Below, piece by piece: positions 55,976 through 64,000 of a DNA stretch of 64,000 nt. The position numbers were made by a program, and so were the translations under genes. The stretch spans positions 248,001 to 312,000 of the forward strand of contig JAXHNI010000003.1 of assembly GCA_034520625.1 (NCBI GenBank). The letters run 5' to 3'. Position 1 is the first letter of the stretch. The number at the start of each line of letters is the position of its first letter. The DNA is from JAANXG01 sp034520625. Its GTDB lineage: Bacteria; Pseudomonadota; Gammaproteobacteria; Arenicellales; JAANXG01. The notes below the pieces were generated by a model that was given only the letters and a program-made list of their open reading frames with translations, made no database searches and was not told where the DNA came from.

Positions 55976-56773
55976 ATGGCGCGTTTGGTGTGGATTGCAT
56001 GCCTTATCACAGTTGTTTTCGCGGCATCCGCGGTGGCCGCGAAGCCGCCGTCCGTGTTCATCGAGGAACTGACCTGGACCGAGGTTCGCGATGCGCTGGC
56101 GCAGGGGTATACGACGATCATCATCCCCACCGGCGGCACGGAGCAGAACGGGCCGCATATGGTGCTGGGCAAGCACAACGCGATCGTCGAGCACGCCGCG
56201 GGAAAGATCGCCGGGCGGCTGGGCAATGCCCTGGTGGCGCCGGTGATGGCTTATGTGCCGGAAGGCCCGGTGGACCCGCCGTCCGGCCACATGCTGTTTC
56301 CCGGCACCATCACGCTGCCGGACGATGTGTTCATGCAGGTCGTGGCGTTCGCGGCGCGCAGCTTCCGGGTGCACGGGTTCAGGGACATTGTTCTGATCGG
56401 CGACAGCGGCGGCAATCTCGACGGGCTGAACCGGGTCTCCCGATCGTTGAGCCGGGAGTGGCGCGACACGGATGTCCGCGTGCATTTCATCGAAGAATTC
56501 ACCCGGGGCGACGAGTTCAGGCGCTGGCTGCGGTCGCAGGGAGAGTCCGAGCGGCAGATCGGCCGCCACGCAGGGATCATGGATACCTCCGTGGCCATGG
56601 CCGTGGACCCGGGAATGGTGCGGCCGGACAAGCTCGCGCCGTCGTCGGACTTCCGTACCACGGGCGTGCTCGGGGACCCGAGCCGGGCCACCGCAGCCTA
56701 CGGCGAGAAGGGATTGGCGATACAGATCGAAGGCGCGGTCCGGCGGATTCGTGAGCTGGTGGCCGATCGCTGA
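55976..56773 (+). CDS. Exported creatininase-family amidohydrolase-like protein
   Basis: A 265-residue protein. Signal peptide about 1-22 (LVWIACLITVVFAASAVAAK). The creatininase fold is seen in LTWTEVRDALAQGYTTIIIP, PTGGTEQNGPHMVLGKHNAI and DIVLIGDSGGNLDGLN, which keep the Glu and His metal ligands. Most family members are cytoplasmic, so export is unusual. AAGGAGG 4-5 bases before the ATG at 55976 is a strong start. Substrate unknown. Confidence 0.8.
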   Translation: MARLVWIACLITVVFAASAVAAKPPSVFIEELTWTEVRDALAQGYTTIIIPTGGTEQNGPHMVLGKHNAIVEHAAGKIAGRLGNALVAPVMAYVPEGPVDPPSGHMLFPGTITLPDDVFMQVVAFAARSFRVHGFRDIVLIGDSGGNLDGLNRVSRSLSREWRDTDVRVHFIEEFTRGDEFRRWLRSQGESERQIGRHAGIMDTSVAMAVDPGMVRPDKLAPSSDFRTTGVLGDPSRATAAYGEKGLAIQIEGAVRRIRELVADR

Positions 56774-56894
56774 TCTCCGCCGGCGCCACTTGGTGTATTC
56801 CGCTGCGGAGGCGGTGACGTTGAAAGTGGTGTCAGGTTGTCAGGGGCGCTGCCGCAGGTAGTGATTCGGTTCGAGAACCAGCGTCAGGGCACGA

Positions 56895-57044
56895 GCCGGT
56901 GCCGGGGGCCGTCCCCCAGGGCTCTCGAAAACAGGGATGTTTGAGCGAGAGCGTACAAGGACGTATTCCATCCTTCGGTCCGCAAACGGCACTTCCCTAT
57001 GCCGCCCCTCACAGCGGCCCTGGGGGACGGCCCCCGGCACCGGC
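56895..57044 (+). repeat. MITE-like element, copy E (long form)
   Basis: 150 bases with perfect 28-base arms starting gccggtgccgggggccgtcc and the 41-base insert. Between the creatininase-like gene and mrp. The remaining 57045-57238 probably holds the mrp promoter; nothing else seen. Confidence 0.85.
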
Positions 57045-57238
57045 GGTCCTGTTTGGTGGTTTTCCAACCGAGCTGCTGCCTGCGGGCCGCTGTATTGTGC
57101 GATATCAGTGGCGCGCTGCGAGGGTTACTGCACCGCCAACAATACAACCCGTGTGGTTTTACCGTTCCGTCATGACAATGCGCCCGGGTACCGTTACCAT
57201 CGGGATACAGACACTCCCGACAATCACACAGGTGTACT

Positions 57239-58333
57239 TTGGATCAAGCACAGATTGAATCGCAGATCGACGGGGCGCTGAGGCAGATCGAGGATCCGCA
57301 TACCGGACGGGATCTGGTTTCCGCGAAAAGCGTGCGGAACATCGCCGTCGACGGCAGCGCCGTCACGGTGGAAATCGTGCTCGGCTACCCGGCCCGGAGC
57401 TGGGCCGACGAACTGGCGGAGACGGTGCGAGCCGAGCTGGTGCGTATCGAGGGCGTTGACTCGGTGGAGGTCAAGGTCGACTGGAAAATCATTTCCCACA
57501 CCGTCCAGAAAGGCGTGAAGCCGCTGGACGGGGTCAAGAACATGATCGCGGTGGCGTCCGGCAAGGGCGGCGTGGGCAAGTCCACCGTGGCCGTGAACCT
57601 GGCGCTGGCGCTGTCCGCAGAGGGGGCCAGGGTGGGTATCCTCGATGCCGACATCTATGGTCCGAGCCAGCCGCGCATGCTTGGCATCACCGGCAAACCG
57701 GAATCGAAGGACGGCAAGTCGATGGAGCCCTTGACCGCCTACGGCCTGCAGGCGATGTCCATCGGGTTCCTGATCGACGAGGAAACACCGATGATCTGGC
57801 GCGGACCCATGGTCACCCAGGCCCTGGAGCAGATGCTCAAGGACACCCGCTGGAACGATCTCGACTACCTGGTCATCGACCTGCCGCCGGGGACCGGCGA
57901 CACCCAGTTGACCCTGGCCCAGCGCGTGCCGGTAACCGGTGCGGTGATCGTCACCACCCCGCAGGATATTGCCCTGCTGGACGCGCGCAAGGCGTACCGC
58001 ATGTTCGAAAAAGTGGAGATTCCGGTCCTGGGCGTGGTGGAGAACATGAGCACCCATATCTGCAGCCAGTGCGGCCACGAGGAGCACGTGTTCGGCGAGG
58101 GCGGCGGACAGGGCATGGCCAGCCAGTACGACGTCGCTTTCCTCGGGGACCTGCCCCTGGACATGCAGATCCGCATCGACGCCGACGGTGGCAAGCCGTC
58201 GGTGATCTCGGACCCGGACGGGCGCATCGCCCAGCGCTACAAGGCCATCTCCCGGCGGGTTGCGGCGGCCATTGCCACCCGCAAGAAGGATTACAGCGCG
58301 AAGTTCCCATCCATCGTCGTCGAGAACAGCTAG
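57239..58333 (+). CDS. mrp: Iron-sulphur cluster carrier protein Mrp/ApbC
   Basis: A 364-residue P-loop protein that carries Fe-S clusters to apo-proteins. N-terminal DUF59/MIP18 domain (1-80, HTGRDLVSAKSVRNIAVDG), deviant Walker A GKGGVGKST near 108, LDADIYGPSQPRML, and the CSQCG cysteine pair near 280 for cluster binding. Start is TTG at 57239 with AGGTG upstream. aroC follows after a short gap. Confidence 0.93.
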   Translation: MDQAQIESQIDGALRQIEDPHTGRDLVSAKSVRNIAVDGSAVTVEIVLGYPARSWADELAETVRAELVRIEGVDSVEVKVDWKIISHTVQKGVKPLDGVKNMIAVASGKGGVGKSTVAVNLALALSAEGARVGILDADIYGPSQPRMLGITGKPESKDGKSMEPLTAYGLQAMSIGFLIDEETPMIWRGPMVTQALEQMLKDTRWNDLDYLVIDLPPGTGDTQLTLAQRVPVTGAVIVTTPQDIALLDARKAYRMFEKVEIPVLGVVENMSTHICSQCGHEEHVFGEGGGQGMASQYDVAFLGDLPLDMQIRIDADGGKPSVISDPDGRIAQRYKAISRRVAAAIATRKKDYSAKFPSIVVENS

Positions 58334-58342
58334 GCCACGGCG

Positions 58343-59443
58343 ATGCCCGGCAACAGCTTCGGAACCCTGTTCACCGTGACCAGCTTCGGTGAAAGCCACG
58401 GCGCGGCCCTGGGCTGTATCGTGGACGGCTGCCCGCCGGGTTTGGCGCTGAGCTCGGCGGACATTCAGGGCGATCTCGATCGGCGGCGGCCGGGCACCTC
58501 CCGGTATACGACCCAGCGCCGGGAGCCGGACCAGGTAGAGATACTGTCCGGCCTTTTCGAAGGGGTGACCACGGGTACGCCCATCGGGCTGGTGATCCAC
58601 AATCAGGACCATCGCTCCAGCGACTACTCGAAGATCAAGGACACGTTCCGTCCCGGGCATGCCGACTATGTCTACGAGCGCAAGTACGGTATTCGCGATT
58701 ACCGCGGAGGCGGGCGGGCGTCGGCGCGGGAAACCGCCATGCGGGTTGCCGCGGGGGCCATCGCCCGCAAGTATCTCGCCGAGCACCTCGGCGTTCGTAT
58801 CCGCGGCTACCTCGCGGCCATGGGAAGCATCGTCGTCGAACGGCTCGACTGGGACGAGATCGACAACAATCCGTTCTTCTGCCCGGATGCCGGCAAAGTA
58901 CCGCAGATGGAGCAGCTCATCGAGCAGCTGCGGCGCGACGGCGACTCCGTCGGCGCGCGCATCAACGTGGTGGCAACGGGGGTGCCGGCGGGGCTGGGAG
59001 AGCCGGTTTTCGACCGTCTGGACGCGGAGATCGGACGCGCCATGTTGAGCATCAACGCGGTCAAGGGCGTGGAGATCGGGGACGGGTTCGAAAGCGCCGC
59101 CCAGCGCGGCACCGAGCATCGCGACGAAATGACGCCGGAGAGGTTCCTCTCGAACCACGCCGGTGGCGTTCTGGGCGGCATCTCCACGGGCCAGGATATC
59201 CGGGTAAGCATTGCCCTCAAGCCCACCTCCAGCATCCGCGTGCCCGGCCGTTCCATCGACCGTGCGGGCAACCCGGCGGAGGTGGTCACCACCGGCCGCC
59301 ACGATCCCTGCGTCGGTATACGCGCCACGCCGATTGCCGAGGCCATGCTGGCTCTCGTACTGATGGACCACCTTTTGCGGCACCGCGCCCAGAATGCGGG
59401 CGTTGAGCCGGATGTACCGGTGATACCATCCGGCGCCGATTGA
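58343..59443 (+). CDS. aroC: Chorismate synthase
   Basis: A 366-residue FMN-dependent enzyme, last step of the shikimate pathway. FTVTSFGESHGAALGCIVDG, RRRPGTSRYTTQRREPDQVE and RGGGRASARETA-type YRGGGRASARETAMRVAAG are diagnostic. Complete; 9 bases after mrp, so co-transcribed. Confidence 0.97.
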   Translation: MPGNSFGTLFTVTSFGESHGAALGCIVDGCPPGLALSSADIQGDLDRRRPGTSRYTTQRREPDQVEILSGLFEGVTTGTPIGLVIHNQDHRSSDYSKIKDTFRPGHADYVYERKYGIRDYRGGGRASARETAMRVAAGAIARKYLAEHLGVRIRGYLAAMGSIVVERLDWDEIDNNPFFCPDAGKVPQMEQLIEQLRRDGDSVGARINVVATGVPAGLGEPVFDRLDAEIGRAMLSINAVKGVEIGDGFESAAQRGTEHRDEMTPERFLSNHAGGVLGGISTGQDIRVSIALKPTSSIRVPGRSIDRAGNPAEVVTTGRHDPCVGIRATPIAEAMLALVLMDHLLRHRAQNAGVEPDVPVIPSGAD

Positions 59444-59651
59444 TTCAGGTCGGATTGAAGCCCCGACCCGCATGGGCTGTCCCCGCGTCGCGTCAAGTGC
59501 CCTGATCGACAATCGAGGATCGGCGACGCCCGTGCAATGCCGCCGCCGGCCGATTACCGTCGCAGTATTCGATTATTGAGGGACGTCTGCAGCCGGCCGG
59601 GTTTCCCGCCCTGCATTGCCTGTATTTTGCAAACTCAAGCTTGAGCGGATC

Positions 59652-60803
59652 ATGCCTTACTGGCGCCTGTCGGCTTTCTACTTTTTCTACTTTGCGGTTC
59701 TGGGGGTGCTGGTTCCGTACTGGGGGCTCTATCTCAAGGACCTGGGATTCGGCCCGGGTTACATCGGTATTCTCATGGCCATCCCGCTGGCCACCAAGAT
59801 CGTGGCGCCGAACATATGGGGTTGGCTGGCGGATACCGTATCGCGGGGCAGGTCGCTGCTGCCGCTGGCATCCGCCCTGGCCCTGGTGATTTTCTCCACC
59901 CTTTTTCTCGCCGACAGTTTCCTGTGGCTGGCCGTCGGCATGGTGGGGTTCAGCTTTTTCTGGAACGCCACCCTGCCCAGCATGGAAGCCATCACCCTGA
60001 ACTTTCTCGGCGATCGCTGGCACCGCTACGGCGTCGTGCGGCTCTGGGGGTCGGTGGGGTTCATCGTCCTGGTGGTGATCATGGGCTGGGTCGTCGACGG
60101 CTACGGCGCGGCCACGGTACTGCCGGCGATTACCCTGCTGCTGGCGGGAATGTGGCTGTCGGTGGTCAGCGTGCCCACCAGCGGTGCGGCGGACCCGGGG
60201 CGGAAAGTTCCGGCGGGCGTTGGGCATCCGGCGCTGCAGCCCCATGTTGCCGCGTTCCTGTTGTGCTGCATGCTTATGCAGGCGGCCCATGCGCCGTTCT
60301 ATGTGTTCTTCACGCTGTACCTGGAACACTATGGCTACAACAAGTCGTTGATCGGCGGACTCTGGGCCCTGGGCGTGCTGGCGGAGATCGTGGTTTTCGT
60401 CTTCATGCATCGCCTGTTCGGCGCCTTCCGGATCGCGGTGCTGCTCCAGGCCAGTTTCGCAGTGACGGTGGTGCGCTGGCTTCTGGTGGCGGCGTTTCCG
60501 GAATTCCTGTCCGTGATCGTGTTCTCACAGTTACTGCATGCGGTTACCTTCGGCGTGTACCACGCGGCGGCCATACAGTTGGTTCACCGTCTGTTCACGG
60601 CCAGCCACCAGCATCGGGGGCAGGCGTTGTATTCGAGCGTGAGCTTCGGGGTCGGCGGCTCCCTCGGCAGCCTCTACAGCGGCTATCTCTGGGAACAGGC
60701 GGGACCCGCCTCCATATTCCTGGCAGCGGCCGCCGCGGCGTCGATCTCCGCCCTGGTGACATGGTTTTACGTGCGCCCCGCGGTTCGGGCGGTGGAGGGG
60801 TAG
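59652..60803 (+). CDS. MFS transporter, HcaT-like (MFS_1-like)
   Basis: A 383-residue 12-helix transporter. MPYWRLSAFYFFYFAVLGVL and PYWGLYLKDLGFGPGYIGIL are typical of the branch that includes E. coli HcaT (3-phenylpropionate). SGAADPGRK marks the central cytoplasmic loop. Substrate is inference. Start ATG 59652; the upstream 208 bases show no other feature. Confidence 0.85.
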   Translation: MPYWRLSAFYFFYFAVLGVLVPYWGLYLKDLGFGPGYIGILMAIPLATKIVAPNIWGWLADTVSRGRSLLPLASALALVIFSTLFLADSFLWLAVGMVGFSFFWNATLPSMEAITLNFLGDRWHRYGVVRLWGSVGFIVLVVIMGWVVDGYGAATVLPAITLLLAGMWLSVVSVPTSGAADPGRKVPAGVGHPALQPHVAAFLLCCMLMQAAHAPFYVFFTLYLEHYGYNKSLIGGLWALGVLAEIVVFVFMHRLFGAFRIAVLLQASFAVTVVRWLLVAAFPEFLSVIVFSQLLHAVTFGVYHAAAIQLVHRLFTASHQHRGQALYSSVSFGVGGSLGSLYSGYLWEQAGPASIFLAAAAAASISALVTWFYVRPAVRAVEG

Positions 60804-60814
60804 GTCGGGCGGAT

Positions 60815-60884
60815 GTAGGAGGCCGGCCCCCTGGCCGATGGGGCTTCGGGCCACGCCCCATCGGCCAGGGGGCTCGCCTCCTAC
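60815..60884. repeat. REP-like palindrome, copy 5
   Basis: The most symmetrical copy: gtaggaggccggccccctgg pairs with the end ccagggggctcgcctcctac. It lies between convergent genes and its CTAC end supplies the TAG stop of the minus-strand gene at 60881. Confidence 0.85.
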
Positions 60885-61315
60885 ACAGCCGGGTGCTGGC
60901 GGGCCGCCGGCCGGTAATCGTCCTCGGCGTCGTTGTCGGAAGCGGCGTCCTCCCGGGGGGGTACCGGGGCGAACAGGGCGCGCGATGCCCAGCCCAAATC
61001 CTCGAGCAGGTTGATCTGGTCGACGTCGGTGTCGCCGTCGGCGATCAGCCGGCCGCGGATTCCGCCCAGGGAGTTGAATACGGTTTCCGCGCGGATCTCC
61101 GCGTCAAGGTTGCTGCAGCGGCCGGAGCGGTAAATGGCGCGAACCACGTCACGGACCAGCTCGCAGTGGATCGGCTCGCCGTCCAGGATGTCATTGATGT
61201 CCGAGGCGTCAGGCCTGATCGGCAGCTGGTGATGGCCGACGAACTCCGCCAGCCCGGTCATCAGCGTCCGGTACTCGATTCGGCGGCAGTCTTCAAACGC
61301 TTCGGTATCGTTCAT
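60881..61315 (-). CDS. Acidic protein of unknown function
   Basis: A 144-residue acidic, probably helical protein from the ATG at 61315 (MNDTEAFEDCRRIEYRTLMT). It has several Asp-rich runs and no recognised domain or export signal. The C-terminus (AEDDYRPAARQHPAV) runs into a REP-like repeat that provides the stop, so the natural end may have been altered. Divergent from leuC by 90 bases. Confidence 0.55.
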   Translation of the reverse strand: MNDTEAFEDCRRIEYRTLMTGLAEFVGHHQLPIRPDASDINDILDGEPIHCELVRDVVRAIYRSGRCSNLDAEIRAETVFNSLGGIRGRLIADGDTDVDQINLLEDLGWASRALFAPVPPREDAASDNDAEDDYRPAARQHPAV

Positions 61316-61405
61316 ACAACAATCAATCTCGATTTCAAGGGCATGTGATAGGATTGGTTTCACACGGAATCATGCCTGATCGCGTCATTTTATAACGTAA
61401 CTACT

Positions 61406-62812
61406 ATGGCTGGAAAAACGCTGTATGACAAACTCTGGGATGCGCATGTCGTTTACGAGGACAACGACGGCAATTGCCTGATCTATATCGACCGGCACCT
61501 CGTTCACGAAGTGACATCGCCCCAGGCCTTCGAGGGCCTGCGTCTCGCGGAACGTACGCCCTGGCGGCTGGACGCGAACATCGCGGTGGCCGACCACAAC
61601 GTTCCGACGACGGACCGGGACCGGGGCATCGCTGATCCCGTATCCAGGCTTCAGGTCGAGACGCTGGACGAGAACTGCGCCTACTACGGTATCACGGAAT
61701 TCAACATGAACGATGTCCGCCAGGGCATCGTGCACGTGATCGGGCCGGAGCAGGGGCTCACACTGCCGGGCATGACGATCGTGTGCGGGGATTCCCACAC
61801 CTCCACCCACGGCGCGCTGGCGACCCTGGCGTTCGGCATCGGCACTTCCGAGGTGGAGCATGCCCTGGCCACCCAGTGCCTGTGGCAGAAGAAGTCGCGG
61901 AACATGCGCATCAATATCAACGGCGACCTGCCGCCCGGCGTTACGGCCAAGGATGTCGTTCTTGCCATCATCGGTCGCATCGGTACGGCGGGCGGCACTG
62001 GCCATGCGATCGAATATGCGGGCCGGGCCATCAGCGACCTGTCCATCGAGGGACGGATGTCGCTGTGCAACATGACCATCGAGGCCGGGGCCCGGGCCGG
62101 GATGGTGGCCTGCGACGACAAGACTGTGGATTACCTCAAGGGGCGGCCGTTTGCGCCCCGGGGCGAGATGTGGGACCGCGCCGTCGAGGCCTGGTCGGAC
62201 CTGGTGAGCGATCCCGATGCGCGGTTCGACAGGGAGATCGATATCGACGCCGCGGCGCTGGAACCCCATGTAACCTGGGGAACGTCTCCGGAAATGACCG
62301 CGCCCATCTCCGGCAGCGTCCCGGACCCGGACACCGTCGATGATCCGGCCCGTCGGGAAGGCTACCAGCGGGCGCTGGCGTACATGGACCTGAAGCCGGG
62401 CACGCGGATCTCCGACATCAGGCTGAACAAGATTTTCATCGGTTCCTGCACGAACTCACGAATCGAGGATCTGCGCGCCGCGGCCGCGGTGCTGAAGGGC
62501 CGGAAGATCTCTGGTGACCTCACGCTGGCGATGATCGTGCCGGGGTCCGGATTGGTGAAAAAGCAGGCCGAGGACGAGGGGCTTCACGAGGTCTTTCTGT
62601 CGGCCGGGTTCGAATGGCGCGAGCCCGGCTGCTCCATGTGTCTGGCAATGAACGCCGACCGCCTGGAGCCCGGGGAGCGCTGCGCCGCAACCTCCAACCG
62701 CAATTTCGAGGGCCGCCAGGGCCGCGGCGGCCGAACCCACCTGGTATCGCCGGAAACGGCGGCGGCATCGGCGGTGGCCGGCCGGCTGGTGGACGTCAGG
62801 AGCCTGCAATGA
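61406..62812 (+). CDS. leuC: 3-isopropylmalate dehydratase large subunit
   Basis: A 468-residue aconitase-family enzyme of leucine synthesis. Fe-S ligands in VCGDSHTSTHGAL-type region and GSCTNSRIEDLRAAA plus PGCSMCLAMN. Forms a heterodimer with LeuD. Stop overlaps the leuD start (ATGA). Confidence 0.97.
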   Translation: MAGKTLYDKLWDAHVVYEDNDGNCLIYIDRHLVHEVTSPQAFEGLRLAERTPWRLDANIAVADHNVPTTDRDRGIADPVSRLQVETLDENCAYYGITEFNMNDVRQGIVHVIGPEQGLTLPGMTIVCGDSHTSTHGALATLAFGIGTSEVEHALATQCLWQKKSRNMRININGDLPPGVTAKDVVLAIIGRIGTAGGTGHAIEYAGRAISDLSIEGRMSLCNMTIEAGARAGMVACDDKTVDYLKGRPFAPRGEMWDRAVEAWSDLVSDPDARFDREIDIDAAALEPHVTWGTSPEMTAPISGSVPDPDTVDDPARREGYQRALAYMDLKPGTRISDIRLNKIFIGSCTNSRIEDLRAAAAVLKGRKISGDLTLAMIVPGSGLVKKQAEDEGLHEVFLSAGFEWREPGCSMCLAMNADRLEPGERCAATSNRNFEGRQGRGGRTHLVSPETAAASAVAGRLVDVRSLQ

Positions 62813-63447
62813 TCAAGCCTTTCGAAACCTTCACGGGCCTGGTGGTACCGCTGGACCGTGCCAACGTGGACACCGACCAGATCATCCCCAAGCAGTACCT
62901 GAAGTCGATCAAGCGGACCGGCTTCGGGGTCAACCTGTTCGACGACCTGCGGTACCTGGACCCCGGCGAGCCCGGCCAGGACCACAGCCAGCGACGCTTG
63001 AACCCGGACTTCGTTCTGAACCAGCCGCGCTACCAGGGCGCGGAAATACTGCTGGCGGGCGAGAACTTCGGGTGTGGCTCCTCCCGGGAGCACGCGCCGT
63101 GGGCGCTGGGGGACTACGGCATCCGCGTGGTCATCGCACCGAGCTTCGCCGACATTTTCTACAGCAACTGCCTCAAAAACGGACTGCTGCCCGTCGTGCT
63201 GGACAAGGACGCAGTGACCGGCCTGTTCCGTGACTGCGAAGCCCGGACCGGCTACCGGCTGACGGTGAATCTGGGCCAGCAGACCGTGGCCACCGACGAC
63301 GGGCGCACTCACCGGTTCGAGATCGATCCGGAAAGCAAGCACCGGCTCCTGGAAGGACTGGACGATATCGGCCTGACCCTCGCCATGGCCGACAGAATCC
63401 GGGATTACGAGAAATCCGCCCGGCAGCGCGCGCCGTGGCTGTTCTGA
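62809..63447 (+). CDS. leuD: 3-isopropylmalate dehydratase small subunit
   Basis: A 212-residue swivelling domain. FTGLVVPLDRANVDTDQIIP, GENFGCGSSREHAPWAL and IAPSFADIFYSNCLKNGLLP are diagnostic. Complete, translationally coupled to leuC. Confidence 0.97.
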   Translation: MIKPFETFTGLVVPLDRANVDTDQIIPKQYLKSIKRTGFGVNLFDDLRYLDPGEPGQDHSQRRLNPDFVLNQPRYQGAEILLAGENFGCGSSREHAPWALGDYGIRVVIAPSFADIFYSNCLKNGLLPVVLDKDAVTGLFRDCEARTGYRLTVNLGQQTVATDDGRTHRFEIDPESKHRLLEGLDDIGLTLAMADRIRDYEKSARQRAPWLF

Positions 63448-63553
63448 CGCCCGTCGGCGTACAGCGCGGCATCACCGGTCTCAACCCGGCGAACCGACCT
63501 CCGGAGCTGAGGCCCGTCGCGATGCCTGCACCAACGACAACCGCGGGAAAATC

Positions 63554-64000
63554 ATGACCAGACGCATTGTACTGCTTCCCGGCGACGGCATCGGCCCGGA
63601 GGTCGTGGCCGAGGCAGCCAAGATCATAGATGTCCTGAACGCACGATTCGATCTGGGTGCCGAAGTCCGGTATGCGCCGGTTGGCGGCAGCGCCTACGAT
63701 GAAACCGGGGAACCCCTGCCTGATCGAACCCTGGAGGCCTGCCGTGATGCGGATGCCGTTCTGCTGGGCGCCGTCGGGGGCGAGAAATGGGATAAAGTCG
63801 ATTACGACAAGCGTCCGGAGAAGGGCCTGCTGGCGCTGCGGTCGAAGCTGGGATTGTTCGCGAACCTGCGCCCGGCGATCACGTATCCCGCCCTCAGTGC
63901 CGCGTCGTCGCTGCACGCGGATCTGGTGGCGGGCCTGGACCTGATGATCGTGCGCGAGCTGACGGGCGGCATCTATTTCGGCGAGCCCAGGGGAATCCGG
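63554..64000 (+). CDS. leuB: 3-isopropylmalate dehydrogenase, N-terminal part
   Basis: The first 149 residues are visible; the gene continues past the window. ATG 63554, then IVLLPGDGIGPEVVAEAAKI and LLGAVGGEKWDKVD; the substrate arginines appear in LLALRSKLGLFANLRPA and IVRELTGGIYFGE. It completes leuCDB; the 106-base gap to leuD carries no other feature I can see. Confidence 0.96.
   Translation, partial: MTRRIVLLPGDGIGPEVVAEAAKIIDVLNARFDLGAEVRYAPVGGSAYDETGEPLPDRTLEACRDADAVLLGAVGGEKWDKVDYDKRPEKGLLALRSKLGLFANLRPAITYPALSAASSLHADLVAGLDLMIVRELTGGIYFGEPRGIR

Overview
The window is GC-rich chromosomal DNA of a gammaproteobacterium. The evidence is the gene order ssrA-smpB-ratA-rnfH-bamE-recN-nadK-hrcA-grpE-dnaK-dnaJ, a one-piece tmRNA whose tag reads ANDDNYALAA, a metG-rsxB-nth run, and mrp followed by aroC. 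I cannot name a genus.

Layout. (1) 1-8.3 kb: the tail of a small protein, then three large cyclic-di-GMP proteins: a periplasmic-sensor PAS-GGDEF-EAL protein, a bacteriophytochrome-GGDEF protein and a PAS-GGDEF-EAL protein preceded by a possible 7-codon leader. IS debris lies between the first two. (2) 8.5-14.3 kb: a decayed accessory island abutting the 3' end of ssrA. It holds a nonsense-mutated tyrosine recombinase, a frameshifted IS91-type transposase end, two divergent paralogous small exported proteins, a nonsense-mutated integrase-core transposase, a small zinc-ribbon-like protein, a terminase-small-subunit-like gene and a short XRE regulator. (3) 14.3-27.3 kb: housekeeping block (tmRNA/SmpB, a neurotransmitter:sodium-symporter-type protein, RatA, RnfH, BamE, GNAT, RecN, NAD kinase, heat-shock operon). 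(4) 27.7-36 kb: a DUF2817 peptidase-like gene, a complete peptide-type ABC transporter with a fused two-domain ATPase, and a class III aminotransferase. (5) 36-42.1 kb: a serine hydrolase of beta-lactamase fold, a small membrane protein behind a truncated methyltransferase, an MBL hydrolase and a TctCBA tricarboxylate transporter. (6) 42.2-46.3 kb: an operon with start-stop overlaps throughout: TetR, B12-binding subunit, atypical acyl-CoA mutase, MeaB GTPase and PaaI-type thioesterase. (7) 46.6-54.1 kb: an acetolactate synthase-like enzyme, a polytopic membrane protein, and a metG-rsxB-nth-FIST run. (8) 54.5-64 kb: aldehyde dehydrogenase and an exported creatininase-like protein placed between metG and mrp, then mrp-aroC, an MFS transporter, and leuC-leuD-leuB (leuB cut by the window end).

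Two repeat families recur in the intergenic spaces. One is a 109-152 bp MITE-like element with about 28 bp terminal inverted repeats (five copies). Its arm sequence differs from copy to copy while the two arms of one copy stay matched, which points to a conserved stem or arm-to-arm conversion. The other is a roughly 70 bp REP-like palindrome (five copies) that supplies the stop codon of at least two genes.

The items I consider most worth a second look are the covarying MITE-like family, the atypical B12-dependent CoA mutase operon, the paralogous exported small proteins in the ssrA island, and the bacteriophytochrome/cyclic-di-GMP cluster. All functional statements are from reading sequence; no database search was run.
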